A DNA stretch of 64,000 nucleotides from Flavobacterium psychrophilum (GTDB taxonomy: Bacteria > Bacteroidota > Bacteroidia > Flavobacteriales > Flavobacteriaceae). A model generated the notes under the pieces. The model saw only the letters and a program-made list of their open reading frames with translations, was not told where the DNA came from and ran no database searches. The stretch's first letter is position 1, and each line of letters opens with the position of its first letter. The stretch lies in NCBI GenBank assembly GCA_945874225.1, contig CAMCFT010000011.1:39425-103424 (forward strand), written 5' to 3'. The position numbers were made by a program, and so were the translations under genes. Positions 1-8,630 of this stretch are shown here, piece by piece.

Positions 1-1
1 A

Positions 2-961
2 GAAGTTTTACGAACTCACGCTCTCATAGTTGAAGGAAAATACAATGATACGCTGTCAAAAATATATTTTAATGTAGGAATGCGATTAAATTATATTGAA
101 AAATTCAAAAAATACCTTTTTGAGCCCAGATTTCAGTTTAATTATGGTATATCAAAAAGTTTAAGTTTAGAAATATTGGGTGAATTTAAAAGCCAGAATT
201 GTTATCAGATTATTGACCAACAAAAAGATTATTTTGGAATAGAAAAAAGACGCTGGATATTATCAAACAACAGTACAATTCCTATTCAAAGAAGCAAACA
301 AGCATCTATTAGTGTTTCGTATAATGAAAATAATTGGCTGTTTACCATTGATAATTATTATAAAAAAGTCAACGGAATCAATAGCTCAACCCAAGGGTTT
401 CAAAATCAATTAGAATTTAAAAATATTATTGGTAATTATGAAGTTTATGGAACTGAAGCATTAGTGCAAAAGAAAATAAATCACTTTATCACTTGGTTAA
501 GCTATGCTTATAATGAAAATAATTATCACTTTCCAAATACAGAACAAACTGATTTTTCGAATAATTTTGAACTAAAACACGTCATTTCCTGGGCTGGAAC
601 ATATGAAATAAAAAATCTAAAAATAGCATTGGGTTCAAAATGGTATTCGGGAAGACCTGAAACAACTCCTTCGAGTTTAGATATAAATTATAGCAATCCT
701 ACAAATCCAACAATTGATTATAATTCTCCAAATAATAAAAATTTAGATAACTTTTTTCAAGTTAATTTTTCGGCAACTTATAAATGGGAAAGCATAAATA
801 AAACCCAATATAAGCTGGGAATATCAGTCATAAACCTATTTAATAAACAAAATGAAGTTAGCGAGTATTATAGAATAAATACCATTACAAATTCTATTGA
901 AGATGTGAAAACATATTCGCTCGAAAGAACACCAAATCTAAGTTTTAGAGTAATTTTCTAA
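2..961 (+). CDS. TonB-dependent receptor, C-terminal part (5' end outside window)
   Basis: The frame is open from the first bases of the window, so this is the last 319 residues of a longer protein. It is rich in alternating polar and aromatic residues typical of outer-membrane beta strands. It contains the segment NLFNKQNEVSEYY and ends in an aromatic strand closing with Phe (LSFRVIF), as TonB-dependent receptor barrels do. An internal ATG at 80 exists but nothing marks it as a start. The family imports siderophores, glycans or other ligands across the outer membrane using TonB energy. The plug domain and any SusD partner lie outside the window, so the ligand cannot be named. The gene ends 3 bp from the convergent argS gene, with no terminator between them. 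Confidence 0.75.
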   Translation, partial: EVLRTHALIVEGKYNDTLSKIYFNVGMRLNYIEKFKKYLFEPRFQFNYGISKSLSLEILGEFKSQNCYQIIDQQKDYFGIEKRRWILSNNSTIPIQRSKQASISVSYNENNWLFTIDNYYKKVNGINSSTQGFQNQLEFKNIIGNYEVYGTEALVQKKINHFITWLSYAYNENNYHFPNTEQTDFSNNFELKHVISWAGTYEIKNLKIALGSKWYSGRPETTPSSLDINYSNPTNPTIDYNSPNNKNLDNFFQVNFSATYKWESINKTQYKLGISVINLFNKQNEVSEYYRINTITNSIEDVKTYSLERTPNLSFRVIF

Positions 962-964
962 AAA

Positions 965-2749
965 CTACATTCTTTCAGGAACATCAATTCCTAATAATTG
1001 AAATGCTAAAGCTATTGTCTCAGCAACCTTTTTTGAGAGTTGAACTCTAAACGTCTTTTTAGCCAAATCTTCTTCGCCCAATATAGAAACTGCCTGATAG
1101 AACGAATTATACTCACGAACCAATTCATAAGTAAAATTAGCTACCAATGCCGGACTGTGATTTTGAGCTGCATTTTGAATAACTTCAGGAAACAATTCGA
1201 GTTGTTTTATTAATTCTTTTTCCTTTTCGTGCATCTCGACTGCGCTCGATGTGACATCAATATTCAAATCAAAATTAGCTTTACGCAAAATTGATTGGAT
1301 TCTTGCATAAGTATATTGGATAAACGGTCCTGTATTTCCAGTAAAATCTACTGATTCTTCTGGATCGAAAAGAATTCGTTTTTTTGGATCGACTTTCAAA
1401 ATGTAATATTTCAAAGCACCGAGTCCGATGGTTTTGTATAATTTTAATTTTTCTTCAGGCGAATAACTGTCTAATTTTCCTAAATCTTCAGCAATTTTCT
1501 GGGCAGTATCCGTCATTTCCTGCATTAAATCATCGGCATCGACAACAGTTCCTTCACGAGATTTCATTTTTCCGGAAGGCAAATCAACCATTCCGTAGGA
1601 TAAATGAAAGAGGTTTTTTGACCAATCAAAACCAAGCTTTTTCAATATCAAAAACAACACTTTGAAGTGATAATCCTGTTCGTTTCCAACGGTGTAAACC
1701 ATTCCGCCAACGTCCGGAAAATCTTTCACTCGCTGAATGGCAGTTCCAATATCCTGAGTCATATAAACCGCTGTTCCGTCTGAACGCAATACGATTTTTC
1801 TATCTAAACCTTCGTCAGTCAAATCAATCCAAACTGAACCGTCAGGATCTTTTTCGAAAACACCTTTTTCTAAACCAATTTGAACAACATCTTTTCCGAG
1901 TAAATAAGTATTGCTTTCGTAGTAATATTTATCAAAATCAACTCCAAGGTTTTTATAAGTAATAGCAAAACCATCATAAACCCATTGGTTCATTGTTTTC
2001 CAAAGTTCAATCACTTCAGCATCACCAGACTCCCATTTCAATAGCATTTCCTGCGCTTCGAGAATAATTGGAGCTTGTTTTTTGGCTTCGTCTTCTGTTT
2101 TTCCTTCAGCGATTAATTGGGCAATTTGTTCTTTATATGCCTTGTCAAAAGCCACATAATAATTTCCAACTAACTTATCACCTTTCAAACCAGTTGATTC
2201 CGGAGTTTCACCTTTTCCAAATTTTTGCCAAGCCAACATCGACTTGCAAATATGAATTCCCCTATCGTTTATGATTTGGGTTTTATATACTTTTTTGCCT
2301 GAAGCCTTAATGATTTCGGCTACGGAATATCCTAATAGATTATTGCGAACGTGACCCAAATGCAATGGTTTATTGGTGTTTGGCGAAGAATATTCTACCA
2401 TTATGGCTTTATCTTCTGGACTTGGAGCAACAAAACCAAATTTTTCAGCATCTTTAATTTCATTGAAGAAATTTAAATAATATTCATCAGAAATAACAAT
2501 ATTCAAGAAACCAGAAACTACATTAAATCGACTCACCTCAGCAACATTTTCGACTAAATAGTTCCCTATTTTGTTTCCTAATTCAACGGGGTTGCTTTTT
2601 ACCACTTTCAATAAAGGAAAAATCACCATCGTGATATCGCCTTCAAACTCTTTGCGTGTGCTTTGAAATTCGACTTTGTCTATAGCGACGTCAAATAATG
2701 CTTGGACTGCTTTTTCAATAGAAGGCGTAAGAATCTGAGGTAATGTCAT
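965..2749 (-). CDS. argS: Arginyl-tRNA synthetase
   Basis: Class I aminoacyl-tRNA synthetase that charges tRNA-Arg. The 594-residue protein has the usual length. It begins with the ArgS-specific N-terminal domain and carries the HIGH-type motif HLGH in SSPNTNKPLHLGHVRNN (about residue 130). The KMSKS equivalent is KMKSREGTVV (about residue 395), followed by the anticodon-binding DALR-type C-terminal domain (FIQYTYARIQSIL onward). In the linker before the last domain, about nine residues (DVTSSAVEM) are encoded by a short repeat that also occurs in non-coding DNA at 25015-25038. A TAnnTTTG promoter element lies 23 bp upstream. The product is a housekeeping enzyme and the call is secure. Confidence 0.97.
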   Translation of the reverse strand: MTLPQILTPSIEKAVQALFDVAIDKVEFQSTRKEFEGDITMVIFPLLKVVKSNPVELGNKIGNYLVENVAEVSRFNVVSGFLNIVISDEYYLNFFNEIKDAEKFGFVAPSPEDKAIMVEYSSPNTNKPLHLGHVRNNLLGYSVAEIIKASGKKVYKTQIINDRGIHICKSMLAWQKFGKGETPESTGLKGDKLVGNYYVAFDKAYKEQIAQLIAEGKTEDEAKKQAPIILEAQEMLLKWESGDAEVIELWKTMNQWVYDGFAITYKNLGVDFDKYYYESNTYLLGKDVVQIGLEKGVFEKDPDGSVWIDLTDEGLDRKIVLRSDGTAVYMTQDIGTAIQRVKDFPDVGGMVYTVGNEQDYHFKVLFLILKKLGFDWSKNLFHLSYGMVDLPSGKMKSREGTVVDADDLMQEMTDTAQKIAEDLGKLDSYSPEEKLKLYKTIGLGALKYYILKVDPKKRILFDPEESVDFTGNTGPFIQYTYARIQSILRKANFDLNIDVTSSAVEMHEKEKELIKQLELFPEVIQNAAQNHSPALVANFTYELVREYNSFYQAVSILGEEDLAKKTFRVQLSKKVAETIALAFQLLGIDVPERM

Positions 2750-2771
2750 TTTGTTGTCATTTTTAAGGCTG

Positions 2772-2779
2772 CAAAGATA
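2772..2779 (-). promoter_or_regulatory. Bacteroidota -7 promoter element of argS
   Basis: On the minus strand this reads TATCTTTG, an exact match to the TAnnTTTG -7 consensus of Bacteroidota primary-sigma promoters. It lies 22 bases before the argS start codon. No clear -33 TTTG was seen. Confidence 0.6.
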
Positions 2780-2989
2780 GACATTTAAGAGGAAAACTGT
2801 TTTAGATTTGGATGAAATAATATCTGCCTTTTTTCGTTTAAATATTAGTTTTTCCTAGTAATTATAGTAGTTAATTTTGTTAATTATTTGTTTCATTTGA
2901 AAATTATCATAAATTTACTGTGTGTGTTATAGATAAAAACAAACTTTTTTATCGATAACAATATATTTTTGCCCAAAAAAAATTTCATC

Positions 2990-5900
2990 ATGTATAAAAG
3001 CCTACTTCTCATAACTTCACTCTTTTGGATAGGATGTTATTCGCAGGCTATTACAGTTGACACTAATACTTATAGCGTTAATCAATTAGTTGAAGATGTT
3101 TTAGTAAACAAAACCTGTGTTCCTGTAACTAATATTAGTTGGAGAACAGGAACCAATTTTGGGTCTACCAATGGTATTGGATATTTTGAAAATACAAACC
3201 CAGCTTTCCCATTGTCAAGAGGCGTTATTTTAAGCACAGGAGATGTAGCAAATGCTCCCGGACCAAATTCAACTGAACTAAATGATGGTAATGCTGCTTG
3301 GCCTGGCGATCCAGATTTAGAAGCCACACTTTTGGATGCTGGAATTATAATGCCCTCAACAAACGCAACAGTTTTAGAATTTGATTTTATACCTTTTTCA
3401 AAAAACTTTGACTTTAAGTTTTTATTTGCCTCTGAAGAATATGGTAATTTTCAATGTCAATTTTCAGATGCTTTTGCATTTCTATTAACAAATAAAACAA
3501 CTGGAGCAACAACAAACCTTGCTGTTGTTCCAAGTACAACAATTCCAATTTCGGTGGTTACCATTCGTAATTCATTATATAATTCATCTTGTTCGGATGA
3601 AAATGAAAACTATTTTGGTACGTTTAATGGCGGTTCAAATGCTACAGGTTCCGCAACAAATTTTAACGGTCAAACAGTAGTTATGAGTGCCTCATCATCT
3701 ACTTTAATCCCAGACACTCCTTATCATATAAAACTTGTAATTGCTGATAATAAATTACCTGATTTCGATTCTGCCATATTTTTAGGTGCTAATAGTTTTA
3801 ATGTGGGTCAAGATGTTTTAGGTCCTGATTTGACTGTGGCAAGCAATACTGCAATTTGTGACAACAGCACTTATACCATTGAATCAGGCTTAGATCCAGC
3901 TATTTATTCTTTTAAATGGACAATTAATGGGGTACCGACGGGAGGAGATAGTCCCGATTTAACGGTGAATCAACCCGGAGTTTACAGTCTTACTTATTCA
4001 ATTAGATTACCTTTTTGCGAAGTAACCACTGATGAAATAAATATTGAATACTATAAACCAATAATAACTCATGATCCTGTAAATTTATATCAATGTGATT
4101 ATGGGGCTGGGGTAGCTAATTTCACTTACGATTTAACTTTTAACACTCCTATAGTTCAAATTCCTGGAACTCAAGTAAGTTATTATGCAACTTTAGCAGA
4201 TGGAACTCCAAACAGCAATCCAATACTAGTGCCAAGTAATTATACTATTGCAAGGGGAAGTTTACCAACAACAATTTGGGTGAGTATTATGAACACAGTA
4301 ACAAATTGTGCTATTGTAAAATCATTTCAATTAGAACTTATTCCTCCACCTATTGTCATAAATCCACCTGGTGATTTGACTTTATGTGAAACTACAATAG
4401 GCGCAAATTCTGCTGATTTTGATCTTGCTTCACAAACTCCCATAGTTTTAGAAGGAAAGTCACCAACAAAATATACAGTTTCCTATTATACAAATGTCGA
4501 CGATGCAAATGCTGGAACATTCCCAATAGATACTTCAAAGGATTATACTTCAGGAAATGCAATAATATATGTGAGAATTCAAAATAGTACTGATCCTTTA
4601 TGCTATAGCACTACCAGTTTTAATATAATTGCTAAACAAAGACCTCCATTAGATCCTATATCTAATCAATTTGTTTGTTCTGGTTATATTTTGCCTGTAC
4701 TTGTTAATCCTGGAAATTATTATACAGGTTCTAACAAAACTGGAACACCTTTAAATGCTGGAGATCTAATTACTACTGACCAAACAATATATATTTACCA
4801 AGAAACTGCAGGAACACCGAGTTGCCCCTCCGAGAGAAGTTTTTATGTTGACATTGTTGTGCCAACTGATATAAGTCCAAATAACGAAACTGCTTGTGAT
4901 CAATATATATTACCAACATTAGGTTATGGAGCTCGTTATTTTACATCGCCTGGAGGACTTGCTGGAGGGGGAACAGAACTTTTTGCAGGAGCAATAATAA
5001 ATACTCCTGGATTAAATACCATTTATACCTATTTTGTTTCGACGGATATCATTAATCCTTGCGACCTTACTGGTCAATTCAATATTACAATAAACGCTAC
5101 GCCAACAATTGTCCCTATACCTAATGCTTTTGCTTGCGTTTCATATGATTTGCCACCATTAACAGTTGGCGATTATTACACCAAAGATTCATCTGGAAAT
5201 TACTTCCCTGCGAATTTAACAATTACAACTACAACAACTCTTTATGTGTTTGCAACAAATAATTCTTGCAGAACTCCAGATACTATTTTTACAGTTTATA
5301 TTGGTCCTTTTGGATTTGGGAACATAACCCAATGCGATCCATATAATTTAACTCAAGCACCCATTGGAGAATATCATAATGCTCCAAATGGTGGAGGAGA
5401 CATAATTCCTCCAGGTCTTATTGAAACAACAACAACAGTATATATTTATGTTTCTGGGGCAGGAACACCAAATTGTACTGATAATGATTCTTTTACCATT
5501 ACAATAAATGCTCCTTATTTACCCACTCCAACTAATGTAACAGAATGCGCAAGTTTCTTATTACCTGCTCAGATGGATGGAGGCATTTATTATTCAGGAC
5601 CAAACCAAGGGCTGCCAATATTAAACGTTGGTGATATAATAACTACAACTACAACAGTATATATTTATAAACTATCTACAACAGTTGCGGGCTGTTATAA
5701 TGAAAAACCTTGGCTAATTACTATAAATCAAAAGCCAATAATAGATTCAAGAGACCCAAAAATAGATGTATGTACTTCTTATGTTTTAAGTCCGCTCTCT
5801 AATGGAAATTATTTTGACGAACCAAATGGTGTAAACCTTATACCTGCTGGAACTGACATAAGGACAAACAAAAGAATTTATATTTTTGCTGCAAATCCAA

Positions 5901-7249
5901 TTGATCCCACTTGCTTCACTGAAAACTATTTCGATATTTCAATAAATGGTGTTGAAGCAGATCAAATTCCTACCCAATTATCATATTGTGACAGTTTTAC
6001 TTTTCCTCTACTAACACCAAATAACTTTTACTATGATGCTCCGGGAGGGCCTTTGGGCGGTGGAAACATAATTCCACCTAACACAATAGTAACTTCATCA
6101 ACAGTATTGCCAAAATATTATATTTATTATGAAACCGGAGATCGATTAAACTGCAGCGATGAAAATCCGTTTACGATTACTATTGCTCCCAGACCTGTTG
6201 CAAATCCGGTTAGTCCATTGGTTGAATGCGATACCTTTGGGGCAAACGATGGAGTTTTTCAATTTGACTTGACCACATCAGCTATTAGAAATCAAGTGTT
6301 AAACGGACAAACACCTGACGCTAATTTTACTTTAACATTTTTTACTTCTTTGGCTGACGCCAATAATAGCAATGCAATTCCTATTGCTAATCCTTCGACT
6401 TATGTAAACGATAATGCGTTCACGGATAGTGTTTGGATTAGAGTTACAAACAACTCAATAACTACGCCTTGCTTTGACGTTGTCGAATTAAAATTAATCG
6501 TAAATCCTTTGCCTAATATCCAATTAAATCCGGAATATTTTATTTGTGAAGATTATGAAACTGGAACTTTATTGAATCCCGCGACTTTAAATACAGGATT
6601 GACAGCATCCAATTATACCTTTGAGTGGACACTTGACGGAAATACTTATGGCGGAAACACTTCCTCAATCACAACCAGTCAAATAGGGAATTATGCAGTA
6701 AAAATAACGAACACAAATACAAATTGCGTAAGTACAGCTGCCACCAAAGTAACTAAATATGCTCCATATCTTGAAATTATATACAGTGATGCATTCGAAA
6801 ATTTAAGTTATATTTCTATAACTGTTTTAGGTGCTGGTTCAGGAAATTACGAATATCAAATTGATGATTCTCTTTTCCAAGACAGCTCTATTTTTAATAA
6901 TATTTCGCCAGGAGAACATACCATTTCAGTTAGAGATAAAAACGGACACTGCAATCCTGCTACGATTAATGCAGTAATCATAATTTATCCGAAATATTTC
7001 ACTCCAAATGGTGATGGCCATCACGAAACCTGGAATATCGACTATTTGATATCTACAAATCCAGATGCGCCTATATTCATTTATGATCGATACGGAAAAC
7101 TAATCAAAAAAGTAACACCTTCTACTGAAGGTTGGGATGGTATGTATAACGGGGAACCATTACCTTCTTCAGACTATTGGTTCACAGTTAATTACTCCGA
7201 AAAAGGAACTGCTAAGATTTTTAAATCCCATTTTACTTTAAAAAGATAA
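2990..7249 (+). CDS. Large secreted protein with T9SS type B (gliding-motility-associated) sorting domain
   Basis: A 1419-residue exported protein. The start at 2990 gives a clean signal peptide (MYKSLLLITSLFWIGCYSQA); an upstream TTG at 2969 would only add seven residues before it. Next comes a domain of about 250 residues with the ASEEYGNFQC and SDAFAFLL features of the 'choice-of-anchor L' domain. At about residues 560-1065 there are seven tandem modules of 55-80 residues. Each has a Cys near its start, a G-x-YY turn, a threonine-rich stretch before YIY/YVF, and a second Cys. The C-terminus (YPKYFTPNGDGHHETWNI, IYDRYGKLI, GWDGMYNG, SDYWFTV) is the roughly 85-residue gliding-motility-associated sorting domain that directs type IX secretion to the cell surface. 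The ligand is unknown; adhesion is likely. TAnnTTTG motifs occur at 2873-2880 and 2964-2971. Confidence 0.85.
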   Translation: MYKSLLLITSLFWIGCYSQAITVDTNTYSVNQLVEDVLVNKTCVPVTNISWRTGTNFGSTNGIGYFENTNPAFPLSRGVILSTGDVANAPGPNSTELNDGNAAWPGDPDLEATLLDAGIIMPSTNATVLEFDFIPFSKNFDFKFLFASEEYGNFQCQFSDAFAFLLTNKTTGATTNLAVVPSTTIPISVVTIRNSLYNSSCSDENENYFGTFNGGSNATGSATNFNGQTVVMSASSSTLIPDTPYHIKLVIADNKLPDFDSAIFLGANSFNVGQDVLGPDLTVASNTAICDNSTYTIESGLDPAIYSFKWTINGVPTGGDSPDLTVNQPGVYSLTYSIRLPFCEVTTDEINIEYYKPIITHDPVNLYQCDYGAGVANFTYDLTFNTPIVQIPGTQVSYYATLADGTPNSNPILVPSNYTIARGSLPTTIWVSIMNTVTNCAIVKSFQLELIPPPIVINPPGDLTLCETTIGANSADFDLASQTPIVLEGKSPTKYTVSYYTNVDDANAGTFPIDTSKDYTSGNAIIYVRIQNSTDPLCYSTTSFNIIAKQRPPLDPISNQFVCSGYILPVLVNPGNYYTGSNKTGTPLNAGDLITTDQTIYIYQETAGTPSCPSERSFYVDIVVPTDISPNNETACDQYILPTLGYGARYFTSPGGLAGGGTELFAGAIINTPGLNTIYTYFVSTDIINPCDLTGQFNITINATPTIVPIPNAFACVSYDLPPLTVGDYYTKDSSGNYFPANLTITTTTTLYVFATNNSCRTPDTIFTVYIGPFGFGNITQCDPYNLTQAPIGEYHNAPNGGGDIIPPGLIETTTTVYIYVSGAGTPNCTDNDSFTITINAPYLPTPTNVTECASFLLPAQMDGGIYYSGPNQGLPILNVGDIITTTTTVYIYKLSTTVAGCYNEKPWLITINQKPIIDSRDPKIDVCTSYVLSPLSNGNYFDEPNGVNLIPAGTDIRTNKRIYIFAANPIDPTCFTENYFDISINGVEADQIPTQLSYCDSFTFPLLTPNNFYYDAPGGPLGGGNIIPPNTIVTSSTVLPKYYIYYETGDRLNCSDENPFTITIAPRPVANPVSPLVECDTFGANDGVFQFDLTTSAIRNQVLNGQTPDANFTLTFFTSLADANNSNAIPIANPSTYVNDNAFTDSVWIRVTNNSITTPCFDVVELKLIVNPLPNIQLNPEYFICEDYETGTLLNPATLNTGLTASNYTFEWTLDGNTYGGNTSSITTSQIGNYAVKITNTNTNCVSTAATKVTKYAPYLEIIYSDAFENLSYISITVLGAGSGNYEYQIDDSLFQDSSIFNNISPGEHTISVRDKNGHCNPATINAVIIIYPKYFTPNGDGHHETWNIDYLISTNPDAPIFIYDRYGKLIKKVTPSTEGWDGMYNGEPLPSSDYWFTVNYSEKGTAKIFKSHFTLKR

Positions 7250-7300
7250 ATGATTGTAGATTTTTGGATAACTTTAGAAGATGAGTTAAACAAAAAACAA

Positions 7301-7359
7301 ACCGCAAATTCGCAAATTAAACAGATTGAACCCGTATAAATAATTCGCGAATTTGCGGT
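7301..7359. terminator. Inverted repeat between convergent genes, probable bidirectional terminator
   Basis: A perfect 13-bp inverted repeat (ACCGCAAATTCGC at 7301-7313, its complement at 7347-7359) lies between the T9SS protein gene and fabH, which converge here. The right arm overlaps a smaller palindrome, AATTCGCGAATT (7342-7353). Its sequence resembles the 'CCGCAAA' intergenic repeats of this genome, so it may be a repeat that also ends transcription. Confidence 0.45.
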
Positions 7360-7409
7360 AAATATTTTCAGAAACTCAAGGCAAAATATACCAAGGCATA
7401 TAGATTAAA

Positions 7410-8417
7410 CTACCATTTGATAATAACACTTCCCCAAGTGAATCCGCTACCAAAAGCAGCCAAAACCACAATATCTCCTGATTTGATTTTCCCTTGTTCC
7501 CAAGCTTCTGTTAACGCAATCGGAATCGAAGCTGCGGTGGTATTTCCGTATTTTTGAATATTATTAAAAACTTTATCATCATCCAATCTGAATTTCTTTT
7601 GAATAAACTGAGAAATCCTCAAATTAGCCTGATGAGGAATCAATAAATCAATATCTGAAACCTCCAAATTATTAGCTTCTAAACCTTCATTGATAACTTC
7701 TGCAAAACGAACTACGGCGTTTTTAAACACAAATGTTCCATTCATATACGGAAAATAACTTTCGTCTTCAGGATCATTATCTGCTATAATATCTGTAATC
7801 CAGCGCCCTCCCATTCCTGGTGCTTTCACAATGAGTTCTGCTGCGTGTTGCCCTTCAGAATGCAAATGAGTGGATAAAATTCCTTTCGTTACATCTTCTT
7901 CCCTACTCAAAACGGCTGCTCCGGCTCCATCTCCAAAAATCACCGAAACTCCGCGACCGCGAGTAGTCATATCTAATCCTGAAGATTGCAATTCGGAACC
8001 TATAACGAGAATATTTTTATACATTCCGGTTTTAATATATTGGTCGGCAACAGAAAGCCCATAGACAAAACCCGAACATTGATTTCTTACGTCTAATGCA
8101 CCAACGGTTCTTAATCCTAAATCACGTTGCACCAAAACTCCTGGACCTGGAAAATAATAGTCAGGACTCAATGTGGCAAAAACCACAAAATCGATGTCTT
8201 CTTTGGCAATTCCGGAACGTTCAATGGCAATCTTAGCCGCTTTTACTCCCATTGTTGTGGTGGTATCTTCGCCTCGAATGATGTGTCTTCTTTCTTTAAT
8301 CCCAGTTCTTTCCTGAATCCATTCATCATTTGTATCCATTATTTTGGACAAATCATCATTAGTCACCACATTATCCGGAACATAATATCCTAATCCTGTT
8401 ATTTTTGAATGAAACAT
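7410..8417 (-). CDS. fabH: Beta-ketoacyl-ACP synthase III
   Basis: Condenses acetyl-CoA (or a branched starter acyl-CoA) with malonyl-ACP to start fatty acid synthesis in the cytoplasm. The 335 residues are full length and show the thiolase-fold catalytic triad: Cys114 in RNQCSGFVYG, His in IPHQANLRI (about 260) and Asn in YGNTTAASIP (about 290). The GDGAGAAVL loop is typical of FabH. Here fabH stands alone, without plsX or rpmF beside it. It is divergent from the ABC-F gene across a 213-bp AT-rich spacer. Flavobacteria often carry more than one FabH paralogue, so this may be the housekeeping or an accessory copy. Confidence 0.93.
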   Translation of the reverse strand: MFHSKITGLGYYVPDNVVTNDDLSKIMDTNDEWIQERTGIKERRHIIRGEDTTTTMGVKAAKIAIERSGIAKEDIDFVVFATLSPDYYFPGPGVLVQRDLGLRTVGALDVRNQCSGFVYGLSVADQYIKTGMYKNILVIGSELQSSGLDMTTRGRGVSVIFGDGAGAAVLSREEDVTKGILSTHLHSEGQHAAELIVKAPGMGGRWITDIIADNDPEDESYFPYMNGTFVFKNAVVRFAEVINEGLEANNLEVSDIDLLIPHQANLRISQFIQKKFRLDDDKVFNNIQKYGNTTAASIPIALTEAWEQGKIKSGDIVVLAAFGSGFTWGSVIIKW

Positions 8418-8606
8418 AATAGTGTTGTTTTAATAAAATTCTGTTTGCGATTTTAAGAATACTCTAAAATCAGCTACAATGTAACACTAATTTTGACAGT
8501 GCCAATTTTTTATTCCAATATTCAAAGAAAATCTTTGTTTCATACTCGAAAATTCGGATAAAATAAGTTACAAAATAAACAATTCGCAAATAGTGTTATA
8601 ATAGCT

Positions 8607-8614
8607 TACTTTTG
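8607..8614 (+). promoter_or_regulatory. -7 promoter element of the ABC-F gene
   Basis: TACTTTTG matches TAnnTTTG and lies 16 bp before the GTG start codon at 8631, so the 5' leader should be very short. Confidence 0.5.
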
Positions 8615-8630
8615 CAAAAAAATTAACTTT

